A DNA stretch of 6,845 nucleotides from an uncultured Muribaculaceae bacterium (GCA_934590135.1 CAKTOT010000109.1:1-6845), one strand, 5' to 3'; positions 1 through 6,608 are shown, counted from the first letter of the stretch. Notes: generated from the letters alone by a model not told the origin. Numbers and translations: made by a program.

Positions 1-579
1 AGCATACACACCCACATGTCCGTAATATTGTGCGGACTTAGGCCAATCCTGCTGCTCGATTCCGCGACAGAATGGTATGGGCCAACGCGAAAAATACATA
101 GCTGTATTTGATTGCGATATTACGACTTTCACCAATGCCGGATCTGCAATGGTTTCGTATGGGGTAGAAGTCGGCAATGGCCGCGCCAAGGTGGCGATGT
201 CTACGTCCTCGCGCACAAAACACCCGGCTAAGTCCTTCAGTGATTCCGTATCTACAAATGGTTCATCTCCCTGAATATTGATAATGACATTTTGCGTTAC
301 TCCAAGAAGTTCTACAGCTTCGCGGCAACGGTCGGTGCCGCTACGATGATTTGGCGATGTCATTACGGCGCGTCCGCCAAAGTCGGAGACACATTCTGCT
401 ATACGAATATCGTCCGTGGCTATGGCTACATTGTCACCGAATACTTTTGAAACACGACGCCATACATGCTCGATGACAGGGTGGCCGCCAAGCATAGCCA
501 AGGGCTTGCCCGGGAAGCGGGTCGATGCATATCGTGCAGGTATCACGGCAAAACATTGATTGGATATCGATGAAAACAT
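1..579 (-). CDS. kdsB: 3-deoxy-manno-octulosonate cytidylyltransferase (CMP-Kdo synthetase), C-terminus cut by the window edge
   Basis: This cytoplasmic enzyme activates Kdo with CTP to give CMP-Kdo, the donor for the LPS inner core. Reading from the ATG at 579 gives 193 uninterrupted residues, out of about 250 usual for the family; the rest lies beyond base 1. Visible family signatures are the N-terminal nucleotide-binding motif VIPARYASTRFPGKPL (about residues 12-27), IATDD (53-57), HRSGTDR (78-84), the metal-binding NIQGDEP (101-107), VKVVIS (150-155), YFSRWPIPF (162-170) and YGHVGVYA (186-193). An in-frame TAG lies 9 bases upstream of the ATG, which fixes the start; there is no obvious Shine-Dalgarno. 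The gene follows the flippase-like gene after 63 AT-rich bases with no terminator and no good promoter, so it is probably the last gene of that transcript. Identity is nearly certain; the C-terminal catalytic half of the active site cannot be checked here. Confidence 0.96.
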   Translation of the reverse strand, partial: MFSSISNQCFAVIPARYASTRFPGKPLAMLGGHPVIEHVWRRVSKVFGDNVAIATDDIRIAECVSDFGGRAVMTSPNHRSGTDRCREAVELLGVTQNVIINIQGDEPFVDTESLKDLAGCFVREDVDIATLARPLPTSTPYETIADPALVKVVISQSNTAMYFSRWPIPFCRGIEQQDWPKSAQYYGHVGVYA

Positions 580-642
580 GACTATCTATATACAGTGTTT
601 ATGTATTCGAATAAACTTAATTAATAGTTGAATTGTATACTG

Positions 643-1692
643 TTAAGGCTTGGATTCACAAATTGTTTGGACATTCTTCTTTCTGAAATAAGATGGAAGT
701 ATCAGTGACCCGGCTACAAGATAAATGTAATAGCTTACCAGACGCCAAGCCAAAGCCATCACCAAAGCCATCTGCGGGCTACCGATAAGGTCTCCGTAAT
801 AGGTGGCAAAAATGACTTCGGAAATGCCACTGCCGCCCGGGGTAGGGGAAACCATAAGTAATACCCAAATCACAAATTGGCGGCCGAATACCAGCCATCC
901 GGACGCATCCGGACAGAACCCCCAGAATAGAGCATTGACGACCAGGTATCGAGAGAACCAAGACACGACAGTAGCAAAAAAGACGTTAATCCACCATCGC
1001 TTCGACCGCTGACGTAACTGCCGCGAGGTAGTCACCATATTATCCGCCATTTCGTAAGCGCCTTTTCTCCATCGGCGTAAAATGCGCCAGTTAAAAGCCT
1101 TTTTGATGAAACGAGCCACTGCTTCGGGCCATGCAATTATGCCCATAAATAGTAGCGCCGTGTATATCACAATGCCGGCGTAAACAACCCAAAAGACAAT
1201 ACGCACGCCGAGCATAAAACCTGCATCTACCGTACCTTGAGCAAATAAAAGATCGTTTGGTATCAATAGTAATATTATCGGGCAAAACACCACGAAAAAC
1301 ATCTCGTCCATAAGTAGTGTGGTGAGCGTCAACGTTGCAGCCTTGCCCAATGAAACGCCCTCTCTGTTGAGGTAAAAAACAGCCAAGGCGCTGCCTCCGA
1401 CGGCAGACGGGGTTATGGCCGAGGTAAAGGCGCACATCAAGTCAACGCGTACCGACCGACGCCATGTCAATTGAGGGTGTGCGATTGTGTGAAAACGCCA
1501 CGTCAAGCCCAAATCACGTCCGACCATAAATACACATGCAAGACCAAAGCCGACAAGCATCTGCATATTCCAATCGATGGCATCGAAGGCTTTGTCTCCG
1601 AATTCATCGGCAAAAAGCCATACCGTTACGCCCAAGCCGATCAATACCGGCAAAGCGACACGTAATAATATGGATGATAATGAGTTTTTCAT
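643..1692 (-). CDS. Flippase-like / lysylphosphatidylglycerol synthase transmembrane-domain membrane protein
   Basis: A 349-residue inner-membrane protein with roughly seven or eight hydrophobic segments (about residues 9-27, 42-60, 85-106, 117-145, 158-185, 232-258, 263-275 and 297-334). It carries the two motifs typical of the UPF0104/YbhN/LPG_synthase_TM family: ITPSAVGGSALAVFYLNREG (about 93-112) and SPTPGGSGISEVIF (272-285). It has only the membrane domain: the soluble C-terminal aminoacyl-transfer domain of MprF is absent, so lysyl-PG synthesis should not be assumed. Family members of this type are thought to move or help export lipid-linked material, but the substrate is unknown. It lies 73 bases downstream of the ThiE-like gene and 63 bases upstream of kdsB, all on one strand, so a role in envelope or LPS assembly is a reasonable inference from context only. 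The start ATG at 1692 immediately precedes a basic-then-hydrophobic N-terminus. Confidence 0.88.
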   Translation of the reverse strand: MKNSLSSILLRVALPVLIGLGVTVWLFADEFGDKAFDAIDWNMQMLVGFGLACVFMVGRDLGLTWRFHTIAHPQLTWRRSVRVDLMCAFTSAITPSAVGGSALAVFYLNREGVSLGKAATLTLTTLLMDEMFFVVFCPIILLLIPNDLLFAQGTVDAGFMLGVRIVFWVVYAGIVIYTALLFMGIIAWPEAVARFIKKAFNWRILRRWRKGAYEMADNMVTTSRQLRQRSKRWWINVFFATVVSWFSRYLVVNALFWGFCPDASGWLVFGRQFVIWVLLMVSPTPGGSGISEVIFATYYGDLIGSPQMALVMALAWRLVSYYIYLVAGSLILPSYFRKKNVQTICESKP

Positions 1693-1765
1693 TGCAAGCC
1701 TCGGTATGGTGTGGTTTGTGGGATGGTGTTAGAATTGATTCATAGACGATGCCTAAAGTGTATCA

Positions 1766-2365
1766 TCATTCTTTTGCCGTGGCTGCACTGATTGCAGAAA
1801 GTACGCTATCTAGAGCCTGTACCGGATCTGATGAAGGCTTTAAGTCTTCCAACGAAAGGGCAAAGCCATTGACCCCGGCATTGACCATAGCTCGTAGGTT
1901 GGCTGCAGTATGTGCGCCTACAGCAACAATCGGCGTATTTACGCCGGCATCGCGCACTGTTTTTACAAAAGTGGTCGCTGCATCAATATCTGTATCTACG
2001 GGCAGTGTTACATAATCAATATCGAGAGCTGCCAATGTGCCGACGGATAATGCTGATGCCGCAGCAATACCGATGATTGCTTCGGCTCCGAGTTTCTCAC
2101 GCAAAGCGTGAGCATTGGCTGATGACTCAGATATATATACGCCGTGTACTCCCATCTCAGTGGCCAGCTCCGGATTGTCCTCTATGGTAAGGATGACGCC
2201 CTGTTCGCGACATTCGCCTACAATGATAGATAATTGAGCACGTATTTCCTGCTCGGGGATACCATCGGTACATACTTGTATCCATCCGCATCCGGCTTGT
2301 ATTGCCAAATGTGCCTGTTCGGAAAGCGCGAGCCCGGTATGTCTTTTTGCAATAAAGAGTAGCAT
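1766..2365 (-). CDS. Divergent thiamine-phosphate-synthase-like (ThiE/TenI superfamily) protein
   Basis: A 199-residue TIM-barrel-type protein. The order of motifs follows ThiE/TenI: AGCGWIQV (24-31), GVILTIEDNPELATEMGVHGVYI (56-78), IIGIAAASA (97-105), DIDYVTLPV (115-123) and the phosphate-loop region PIVAVGAHTAANL (145-157) followed by AGVNGFALS (163-171). Several residues known to bind HMP-PP and thiazole phosphate in ThiE appear replaced. The usual Q-x-R-x-K strand reads QVCTDG, the N-D pair before the helix reads ED, HLGQ reads YISE, and the T-T-T-K loop after the G-x-G-P strand is missing. The length is near the family norm and there is no frameshift. It could be a true but divergent ThiE, a TenI-like protein with another ligand, or a non-catalytic relative. 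No other thiamine gene is nearby; it heads a probable transcript with the flippase-like gene and kdsB, driven by the promoter at 2398-2428. The family is fairly sure, the reaction is not. Confidence 0.75.
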   Translation of the reverse strand: MLLFIAKRHTGLALSEQAHLAIQAGCGWIQVCTDGIPEQEIRAQLSIIVGECREQGVILTIEDNPELATEMGVHGVYISESSANAHALREKLGAEAIIGIAAASALSVGTLAALDIDYVTLPVDTDIDAATTFVKTVRDAGVNTPIVAVGAHTAANLRAMVNAGVNGFALSLEDLKPSSDPVQALDSVLSAISAATAKE

Positions 2366-2397
2366 AATATATCGTGTGTACTTAGATTATTTGTAGA

Positions 2398-2428
2398 CAA
2401 AGGTAGTGATTATGTACGTACGCACAAA
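2398..2428 (-). promoter_or_regulatory. Consensus Bacteroidetes promoter for the ThiE-like / flippase / kdsB transcript
   Basis: Read on the minus strand, TTTG (2428-2425) is followed after 19 bases by TACCTTTG (2405-2398). Both boxes and the spacer match the Bacteroidetes primary sigma consensus TTTG-N19-21-TAnnTTTG exactly. Transcription would start near 2391, about 25 bases before the ATG at 2365. The -33 box lies inside the T-tract of the dnaA terminator. Confidence 0.8.
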
Positions 2429-2449
2429 AAAAAGGCGAAAAATTCGCCT
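2426..2449 (-). terminator. Intrinsic terminator of dnaA
   Basis: On the minus strand a perfect 7-bp stem AGGCGAA / TTCGCCT (2449-2443 and 2439-2433) with a 3-base loop runs straight into an uninterrupted T-tract (2433-2426). It begins 54 bases after the dnaA stop codon. The A-run faces the other way on the plus strand, so it is directional for dnaA. Confidence 0.9.
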
Positions 2450-2503
2450 GAAATGACACATAAAAAACATGGGGAAAGGAGGAGAAATTTAAAATCCCTT
2501 CGA

Positions 2504-3889
2504 TTAAGACAACAATGTTTTTGTGATGGTGTCCGAAGCTTCTTGCAATTGCTTTTCGTAAGGTATGCGTTCCTCTATTTGGCGACATCCGTATAGCACC
2601 GTGGCATGGCTACGGCCCAAGCGTTGTCCTATGGCCTTGAACGACATCTTAGCCAATTGTTTGGACAGATACATTACCATCTGGCGTGCATCCGATATTT
2701 CGCGCTTACGTGAAGAAGTGAATACCAAACTTGATTCCACATTGTAGTAGGCGCATACTTCGCGAAGTACGTCGTCAAATTCGGTGCTGCGGCGAGTGGT
2801 ACGTATGGCATTGCCTACGACGTTGCGAGCCAATTCCAAGGATACCGGAACGTTGCAGAACGTCGCACGTGCCACTATCGAGGTCATAACGCCTTCAATG
2901 TCGCGAATGCTGTCGGTGACGTTATTTGCTATATAATTCATCACATCGTCTGGCAATTCGATACCTTCGCTTGCCGCTTTTTGGCTGAGTATATGTCGGC
3001 GAAGTTGTAAGTCCGGGCGTTCGAGGCGTACGGAGATACCCCATTTGAATCGCCCGAGCATACGAGCTTCGAATCCCTTCATATCAGCCGGCGCACGATC
3101 CGATGACAGAACTATCTGTTTGTTGTTTAGATGCAGATAGTTAAAGATATTGTAGAACATGTTCTGCGTTTTGGGCTTGTCGTTCAAGTCCTGAATATCG
3201 TCTACAATTAGGGTGTCAATGCTTTGGTAGAAATTGAAGAACTGATTGGTCTCGCCGCGCATATGCGCTGTAGTGAACTGGCTCTGGAAAGTGCGCGAGG
3301 TAAGATATACCACTCGCATATCGGGGAAGCGCTCTTTTAGACGTATGCCTATGGCTTGTATAAGATGCGTCTTGCCCACGCCTGTGTCTCCGAAGATGAA
3401 TAGTGGATTAAAAGTTTTTACTTGCGGATCATTGGCCAATGACTCGGCTATGATTAGGGCATTTTTGTTTGATGACGATACGCAGTAATTCTCGAAGGTA
3501 AAACGAGGATTCAGCTGCGGATCTACCGAGCCAACGGGGCGTGGCGCAAATGGATTGACTACAGCCGGAGATTGCACGGCCTTACTTCGCGGCGTACTGG
3601 CTACATCCACTTGAGTGTCGGGCTCTTTGCTCACGACGTTGAACAAATAATGTAATTGTACGTCCGGTCCGTATACTTTGTGCAGTATAGGGCCTATGAT
3701 GTCTAGGTAGTTGGCCTCGATATGCTCGGCAAATAACGGGGTCGGAACCATCAATTTAAGATCATTGCCGACATGACTCACTTCGCTGATGTCCTTGAAC
3801 CACAAGTCATATTCGCTCGCGCTGACTTCCTTACGGATTAGCGCAAGACATTCATCCCATAGTGGTGTATGGCTGCTTGGTTTAGTCAT
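2504..3889 (-). CDS. dnaA: Chromosomal replication initiator protein DnaA
   Basis: A 461-residue cytoplasmic initiator that binds DnaA boxes, forms an ATP-dependent filament and opens the origin. All four domains are present. Domain I (1-88) has the LWDECL...YDLWF pattern. Domain II is a short, low-conservation linker (about 89-118). Domain III is an AAA+ module with Walker A GDTGVGKT (167-174), Walker B TLIVDDIQ (226-233), sensor I LSSDR (261-265), the arginine-finger segment LGRFKWG (278-284) and sensor II SIRDIEG (327-333). Domain IV is the DNA-binding helix-turn-helix with SSRKREISDARQ (392-403) and signature RSHATVLYGC (426-435). The signature has Ser where many bacteria have Asp, and HAT in place of HTT; from memory, Bacteroidetes proteins often read HAT too. 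Length is normal and the frame is intact. It has its own promoter (3977-4008), a structured leader and its own terminator, so it appears monocistronic. It is divergent from a glycosyltransferase, and dnaN is not next to it. Confidence 0.98.
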   Translation of the reverse strand: MTKPSSHTPLWDECLALIRKEVSASEYDLWFKDISEVSHVGNDLKLMVPTPLFAEHIEANYLDIIGPILHKVYGPDVQLHYLFNVVSKEPDTQVDVASTPRSKAVQSPAVVNPFAPRPVGSVDPQLNPRFTFENYCVSSSNKNALIIAESLANDPQVKTFNPLFIFGDTGVGKTHLIQAIGIRLKERFPDMRVVYLTSRTFQSQFTTAHMRGETNQFFNFYQSIDTLIVDDIQDLNDKPKTQNMFYNIFNYLHLNNKQIVLSSDRAPADMKGFEARMLGRFKWGISVRLERPDLQLRRHILSQKAASEGIELPDDVMNYIANNVTDSIRDIEGVMTSIVARATFCNVPVSLELARNVVGNAIRTTRRSTEFDDVLREVCAYYNVESSLVFTSSRKREISDARQMVMYLSKQLAKMSFKAIGQRLGRSHATVLYGCRQIEERIPYEKQLQEASDTITKTLLS

Positions 3890-3916
3890 AATCAGTTAAG
3901 TGGTAGGCCTGTATGT

Positions 3917-3960
3917 GGTGAAATAATCACCCTGCAGCGAAAGATGACTGACGCCGCAGG
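3917..3960 (-). promoter_or_regulatory. Two adjacent hairpins in the predicted dnaA leader RNA
   Basis: On the minus strand the bases 3960-3931 can form a 9-bp stem (CCTGCGGCG with CGCTGCAGG, one G-U pair) closing a 12-base loop. Directly after it, 3931-3917 can form a 5-bp stem GGTGA / TCACC with a 5-base loop; the two share base 3931, so they may stack. The larger stem is weaker on the plus strand, where the G-U becomes A-C, which points to an RNA acting on the dnaA side. No T-tract follows, so this is not a terminator. The second hairpin ends 27 bases before the dnaA ATG. Function is unproven. Confidence 0.45.
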
Positions 3961-3976
3961 TACATAACGTGCAATG

Positions 3977-4008
3977 CAAAGTTGGCGATTTTTTTTTAAT
4001 CTGCCAAA
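3977..4008 (-). promoter_or_regulatory. dnaA: Predicted dnaA promoter
   Basis: On the minus strand TTTG (4008-4005) is followed after 20 bases by CAACTTTG (3984-3977), which matches TAnnTTTG except for its second-most conserved first-dinucleotide position (TA reads CA). The start would be near 3970, giving a leader of about 80 bases before the ATG at 3889. The -33 box falls inside the inverted repeat at 4003-4020. Confidence 0.62.
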
Positions 4009-4020
4009 AGATATTTTGGC
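4003..4020. repeat. Inverted repeat over the dnaA -33 box
   Basis: GCCAAAA (4003-4009) and TTTTGGC (4014-4020) are perfect 7-base arms around a GATA spacer. The symmetry covers the predicted dnaA -33 element, which suits a dimeric repressor or activator site; this role is inferred from position only. Confidence 0.5.
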
Positions 4021-4041
4021 TATTATTGACCGAATGTTTCT

Positions 4042-4064
4042 AACGCCCAACGAGTCAGGGCGTT
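4042..4064. repeat. Inverted repeat touching the glycosyltransferase -33 box
   Basis: AACGCCC (4042-4048) and GGGCGTT (4058-4064) are perfect 7-base arms around 9 bases. The right arm ends on the first base of the TTTG box of the plus-strand promoter. It is followed by only four Ts in total, and no gene on the plus strand precedes it, so an operator is more likely than a terminator. Confidence 0.45.
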
Positions 4065-4094
4065 TTGCCAATGCATTTTTTTTTTGTAACTTTC
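4064..4094 (+). promoter_or_regulatory. Predicted promoter of the glycosyltransferase gene
   Basis: TTTG (4064-4067), a 19-base spacer, then TAACTTTC (4087-4094), which differs from TAnnTTTG only in the last base. A start near 4101 would give a leader of about 58 bases before the ATG at 4159, and would put the alternative GTG at 4114 very close to the transcript end. Confidence 0.6.
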
Positions 4095-4158
4095 GGATGT
4101 TTTATGGCTTAAGGTGTTGTTGTACCCGCGGCCTCGTTTTATAAGATTTCTATTCATT

Positions 4159-4926
4159 ATGGATTCCAATAGCCCGTTATTCAGTATTATTACAGTTACT
4201 TACAATGCCTCGTCTACACTTGGTCGTACTATGAAAAGCGTTGCGATGCAGTCATACGGTAGGTACGAACATATTATTATGGACGGGGTAAGCAAGGATG
4301 AAACCTTGACTGTAGCCGGGAAATGTGCAGATAATCGTACGCGAATTATCTCGCAACCTGACGCCGGACTATATGATGCCATGAATAATGCTATGGATAT
4401 TGCCTCGGGTGAATACCTTATATTTCTGAACGCCGGAGACAAGTTTCACGATGCCGAAGTGTTGCAACATCTTGCCGAAGCCGTAGAAGCTACCCCTCGT
4501 CCCGGTATTGTCTATGGCCAAACGGACTTGGTGGATGATGACGGTCGGTATCTTGGGCCGCGACACCTCAAGGCTCCTCGCACGTTGACGGTCAATTCCT
4601 TCAAAAAAGGTATGTTGGTTTGTCATCAGGCTATGGCAGTACGCCGCGATATAGCTCCGCATTATGACACAAGGTGGCGCTTCTCGGCAGACTTCGATTG
4701 GTGTATTATGTGCCTGAAGCATTCGCCTAAAAACGTTTATGTAGACAGTACACTGATTGACTATTTGTACGAAGGGATGACCACGCGCAATCATGGAGCA
4801 TCACTACGTGAACGCTTCCGCATTATGGCGCATTACTATGGATTTACTCCAACCATGTTGCGCCACGTAGGCTTTGTATTGCGCGGTATTATGCGCAAAA
4901 TTTCCAAGCCACACAGCAGGCAATAA
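4159..4926 (+). CDS. Family 2 glycosyltransferase (GT-A fold)
   Basis: A 255-residue soluble or membrane-associated enzyme that should transfer a sugar from a nucleotide-sugar donor onto a glycan or lipid-linked acceptor; neither is identifiable. It opens with the GT2 core strand FSIITVTYNASSTL (about residues 8-21), then HIIMDGVSKDETL (38-50), RIISQPDAGLYDAMNNAM (69-86) and GEYLIFLNAGD (91-101), where NAGD is the place of the DXD-type metal-binding motif in this WcaA-like subgroup. CHQAMAVRRD (155-164) and WRFSADFDWCI (173-183) are the usual acceptor-side motifs. There is no long membrane segment. I chose the ATG at 4159 because the fold begins just after it; a GTG at 4114 is in frame, but would add 15 unconserved residues. 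The gene stands alone, divergent from dnaA, with no clear terminator within 60 bases after its stop. Confidence 0.9.
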   Translation: MDSNSPLFSIITVTYNASSTLGRTMKSVAMQSYGRYEHIIMDGVSKDETLTVAGKCADNRTRIISQPDAGLYDAMNNAMDIASGEYLIFLNAGDKFHDAEVLQHLAEAVEATPRPGIVYGQTDLVDDDGRYLGPRHLKAPRTLTVNSFKKGMLVCHQAMAVRRDIAPHYDTRWRFSADFDWCIMCLKHSPKNVYVDSTLIDYLYEGMTTRNHGASLRERFRIMAHYYGFTPTMLRHVGFVLRGIMRKISKPHSRQ

Positions 4927-5311
4927 CGTCTCGCATCGAGCGGTCAATCACGTCAACAGATATTCTATTGCTTTACTTTGGGGCAGAGCCGTGAGACTCT
5001 GTTCGAGTTGATGCGTTTTGTTCAATCGTAAGAACAATGCCTTAAATTGTTGTATTGTCCGATTTGTTCTATTTTGCATTGCTGTTTTCGTGTTTTCTGC
5101 GGATAATGTCCGAAATCGGCCTTTTTTTGTCCGAATCGTTCAATATCCATGAGCGTATCATACACTAATTTTGCATCAGTAGAAAGCCGTATGTATGCTG
5201 CACCGTATATATGGTAATATGGCAAGCCCGCCACATAGTCGGCATCTGCTCAGAATACGATATTTATCATGTATTAAATCGGACCAATAATAATCCAAAT
5301 AATATAGGCCA
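4927..5311. other. 385-base intergenic region without a supported gene
   Basis: No conserved protein is visible on either strand. The stretch holds two small hairpins, CAGAG / CTCTG (4984-5001) and TTGTTC / GAACAA (5018-5037), neither followed by a T-tract, and a T7 run (5122-5128) without a convincing stem. It also has an exact -10-like box (5166-5173) and a near-palindrome ACCGTATATATGGT (5202-5215). The right part is probably the leader of the LRR gene. Confidence 0.6.
5166..5173 (+). promoter_or_regulatory. Possible -7 box for the LRR protein gene
   Basis: TAATTTTG matches the Bacteroidetes TAnnTTTG box exactly. The -33 side is poor: the nearest candidate is TTCA (5139-5142) at 23 bases, with no TTTG at 19-21. 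If used, the transcript would start near 5180 and carry an unusually long leader of about 130 bases. Confidence 0.4.
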
Positions 5312-6580
5312 ATGAAAAGAAAGTTACTCTATTGCGGCATCCTCGCCGCGTTTATGCTGTTTCACGGCACATCTTTCGCCAAAGATGTGATTGTCGATGG
5401 GTTGGTTTACCAATTAAACGATAAAGATGGTACAGCATCCCTTTACACTAAAACGGACGTTGTTATAACGGGGGATGTAGTAATTCCGGATGTTGTGACA
5501 GACAACGGTAATGCATATACAGTCACTGTGATAACCGGTACGCCTTTCAAAGCTAATACAAAAATCACGTCTGTACATCTGCCATCGGGACTTAAAAAGC
5601 TTGTGGGGCGTACTTTTGAAGGATGCACAAATCTCGAAAAAGTCACCGGCGGTCCGGAATCCCTTGATCAGATAGACGCATACACTTTCGATGATACAAA
5701 GTGGCTGAACGACCAACCCGATGGTTTTGTCGTGTTCAAGAAATGGGTGTTGGCGTACCACGGCTCATACAATGGCGAAACCTTCGCTATTCCTAATGGT
5801 GTCATCGGCGTTGTGCATAACTCATTTCAAGCAAACGGAAGCAGTATCACGTCCAAGAAGCTTTTTATCCCGGCTTCAGTCAAATCCTATTCTTACATGG
5901 ACGTGACGTATCTCCGCACACTTGAGCGAATCGAAGTAGATGTGGCCAATGTGACATACTTCAACGATGCCGCAGGTGCACTCTACGCTTATGACTATGA
6001 GTATCTCCGCGATGGTTCTTATGTAACCGGACAAGCTCTTATCGCGATGCCTCCCATGATCAAAGCAGACATCTTTAATGTTCACTCCGGCACAAAATTT
6101 CTCGCAAGCTATTCGGGCAGTGTCACCGGCATCGAACAATTCAATGTCCCGGAAGGAGTAGAAGTCTTGTCCATGAACGTGTTCAGAAACGCGTCCCCCA
6201 AAAATATCGACCTGCCTTCGACAATAGTGGATCTGGACTTCGGTCTCTATTCAACCGGCAATACCGATAAAGTTGTTATACGCGCTACGACCATGCCAAA
6301 GTATGACAGACTGCTGTTCAAAAATAGTTGGAATACGACTCTTTATGTCCCTGATGCTTTGGTGGATGCATATAAGGCCGTGTCGACATTTACGGAAAAC
6401 CTTAAAAATATCCTGCCGCTATCCCAATACGAGGGCGTCGATGATGTCACGGTGTCAAGTGACGCTACGGTGATAGCCATATATGGCGCTGACGGAGCTG
6501 AACGCAACTGCCTGCAACCGGGTATCAATATCGTACGTTACAGCGATGGCACCGCCCGCAAAGTATTCCACCGCGATTGA
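5312..6580 (+). CDS. Secreted BspA-like leucine-rich-repeat (LRR_5) protein
   Basis: A 422-residue exported protein. Residues 1-23 are a Sec signal peptide (KRK, then a hydrophobic core, then SFA before KD); Cys8 is not in a lipobox, so it is not an obvious lipoprotein. LRR_5/BspA-type repeats follow: VVIPDVV (55-61), ITSVHLPSGLKKLVGRTFEG (85-104), KWLNDQPDGFVVFKKWVLAY (130-149) with IPNGVIGVVHNSF (160-172), LFIPASV (184-190), and FNVPEGVEVLSMNVF...IDLPSTIVDLDF (267-300). LYVPDALVDAYKAVSTF (344-360) with NLKNILPL is the usual closing repeat of such proteins. The tail (376-422) ends GINIVRYSDGTARKVFHRD, like the C-terminal segments of many Bacteroidales secreted proteins. Many relatives are surface or periplasmic and some bind host or bacterial partners, but the ligand is unknown. 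Repeats in the middle (200-265) are degenerate. A strong terminator follows directly, so the gene is probably transcribed alone. Confidence 0.88.
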   Translation: MKRKLLYCGILAAFMLFHGTSFAKDVIVDGLVYQLNDKDGTASLYTKTDVVITGDVVIPDVVTDNGNAYTVTVITGTPFKANTKITSVHLPSGLKKLVGRTFEGCTNLEKVTGGPESLDQIDAYTFDDTKWLNDQPDGFVVFKKWVLAYHGSYNGETFAIPNGVIGVVHNSFQANGSSITSKKLFIPASVKSYSYMDVTYLRTLERIEVDVANVTYFNDAAGALYAYDYEYLRDGSYVTGQALIAMPPMIKADIFNVHSGTKFLASYSGSVTGIEQFNVPEGVEVLSMNVFRNASPKNIDLPSTIVDLDFGLYSTGNTDKVVIRATTMPKYDRLLFKNSWNTTLYVPDALVDAYKAVSTFTENLKNILPLSQYEGVDDVTVSSDATVIAIYGADGAERNCLQPGINIVRYSDGTARKVFHRD

Positions 6581-6608
6581 GCACCCCCTTAGTTAATCAA
6601 TATATAGC

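Noticed and set aside
597..616. AT-rich hairpin between the flippase-like gene and kdsB as a terminator
   Set aside because: The 6-bp stem GTTTAT / ATAAAC is almost all A-T, has an 8-base loop and no T-tract, so it is unlikely to stop transcription.
1091..1435. 114-codon open frame on the minus strand inside the flippase-like gene
   Set aside because: It is an out-of-frame shadow of a gene with clear family motifs.
3890..4158. A replication origin beside dnaA
   Set aside because: No cluster of TTATNCACA-like DnaA boxes is visible; the best site, near 3915-3923, has two mismatches. AT-rich bases here are explained by promoters and T-runs.
4114..4158. GTG start for the glycosyltransferase
   Set aside because: It would add 15 unconserved residues; GT2 proteins usually begin within about ten residues of the FSIITVTYN strand, which fits the ATG at 4159.
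4369..4794. 141-codon open frame antisense to the glycosyltransferase
   Set aside because: The plus-strand frame has all the GT2 motifs; the antisense frame has no recognisable family.
4973..4980. Promoter for a small RNA at TTACTTTG
   Set aside because: One mismatch to TAnnTTTG and no TTTG at 19-21 bases upstream.
5095..5128. Terminator of the glycosyltransferase gene at the T7 run
   Set aside because: The only stems before the T-run are 3-4 bp, too weak and not adjacent to it.
5022..5234. 70-codon open frame on the minus strand in the intergenic gap
   Set aside because: It resembles no family I know, has no promoter or start signal, and its composition fits chance.
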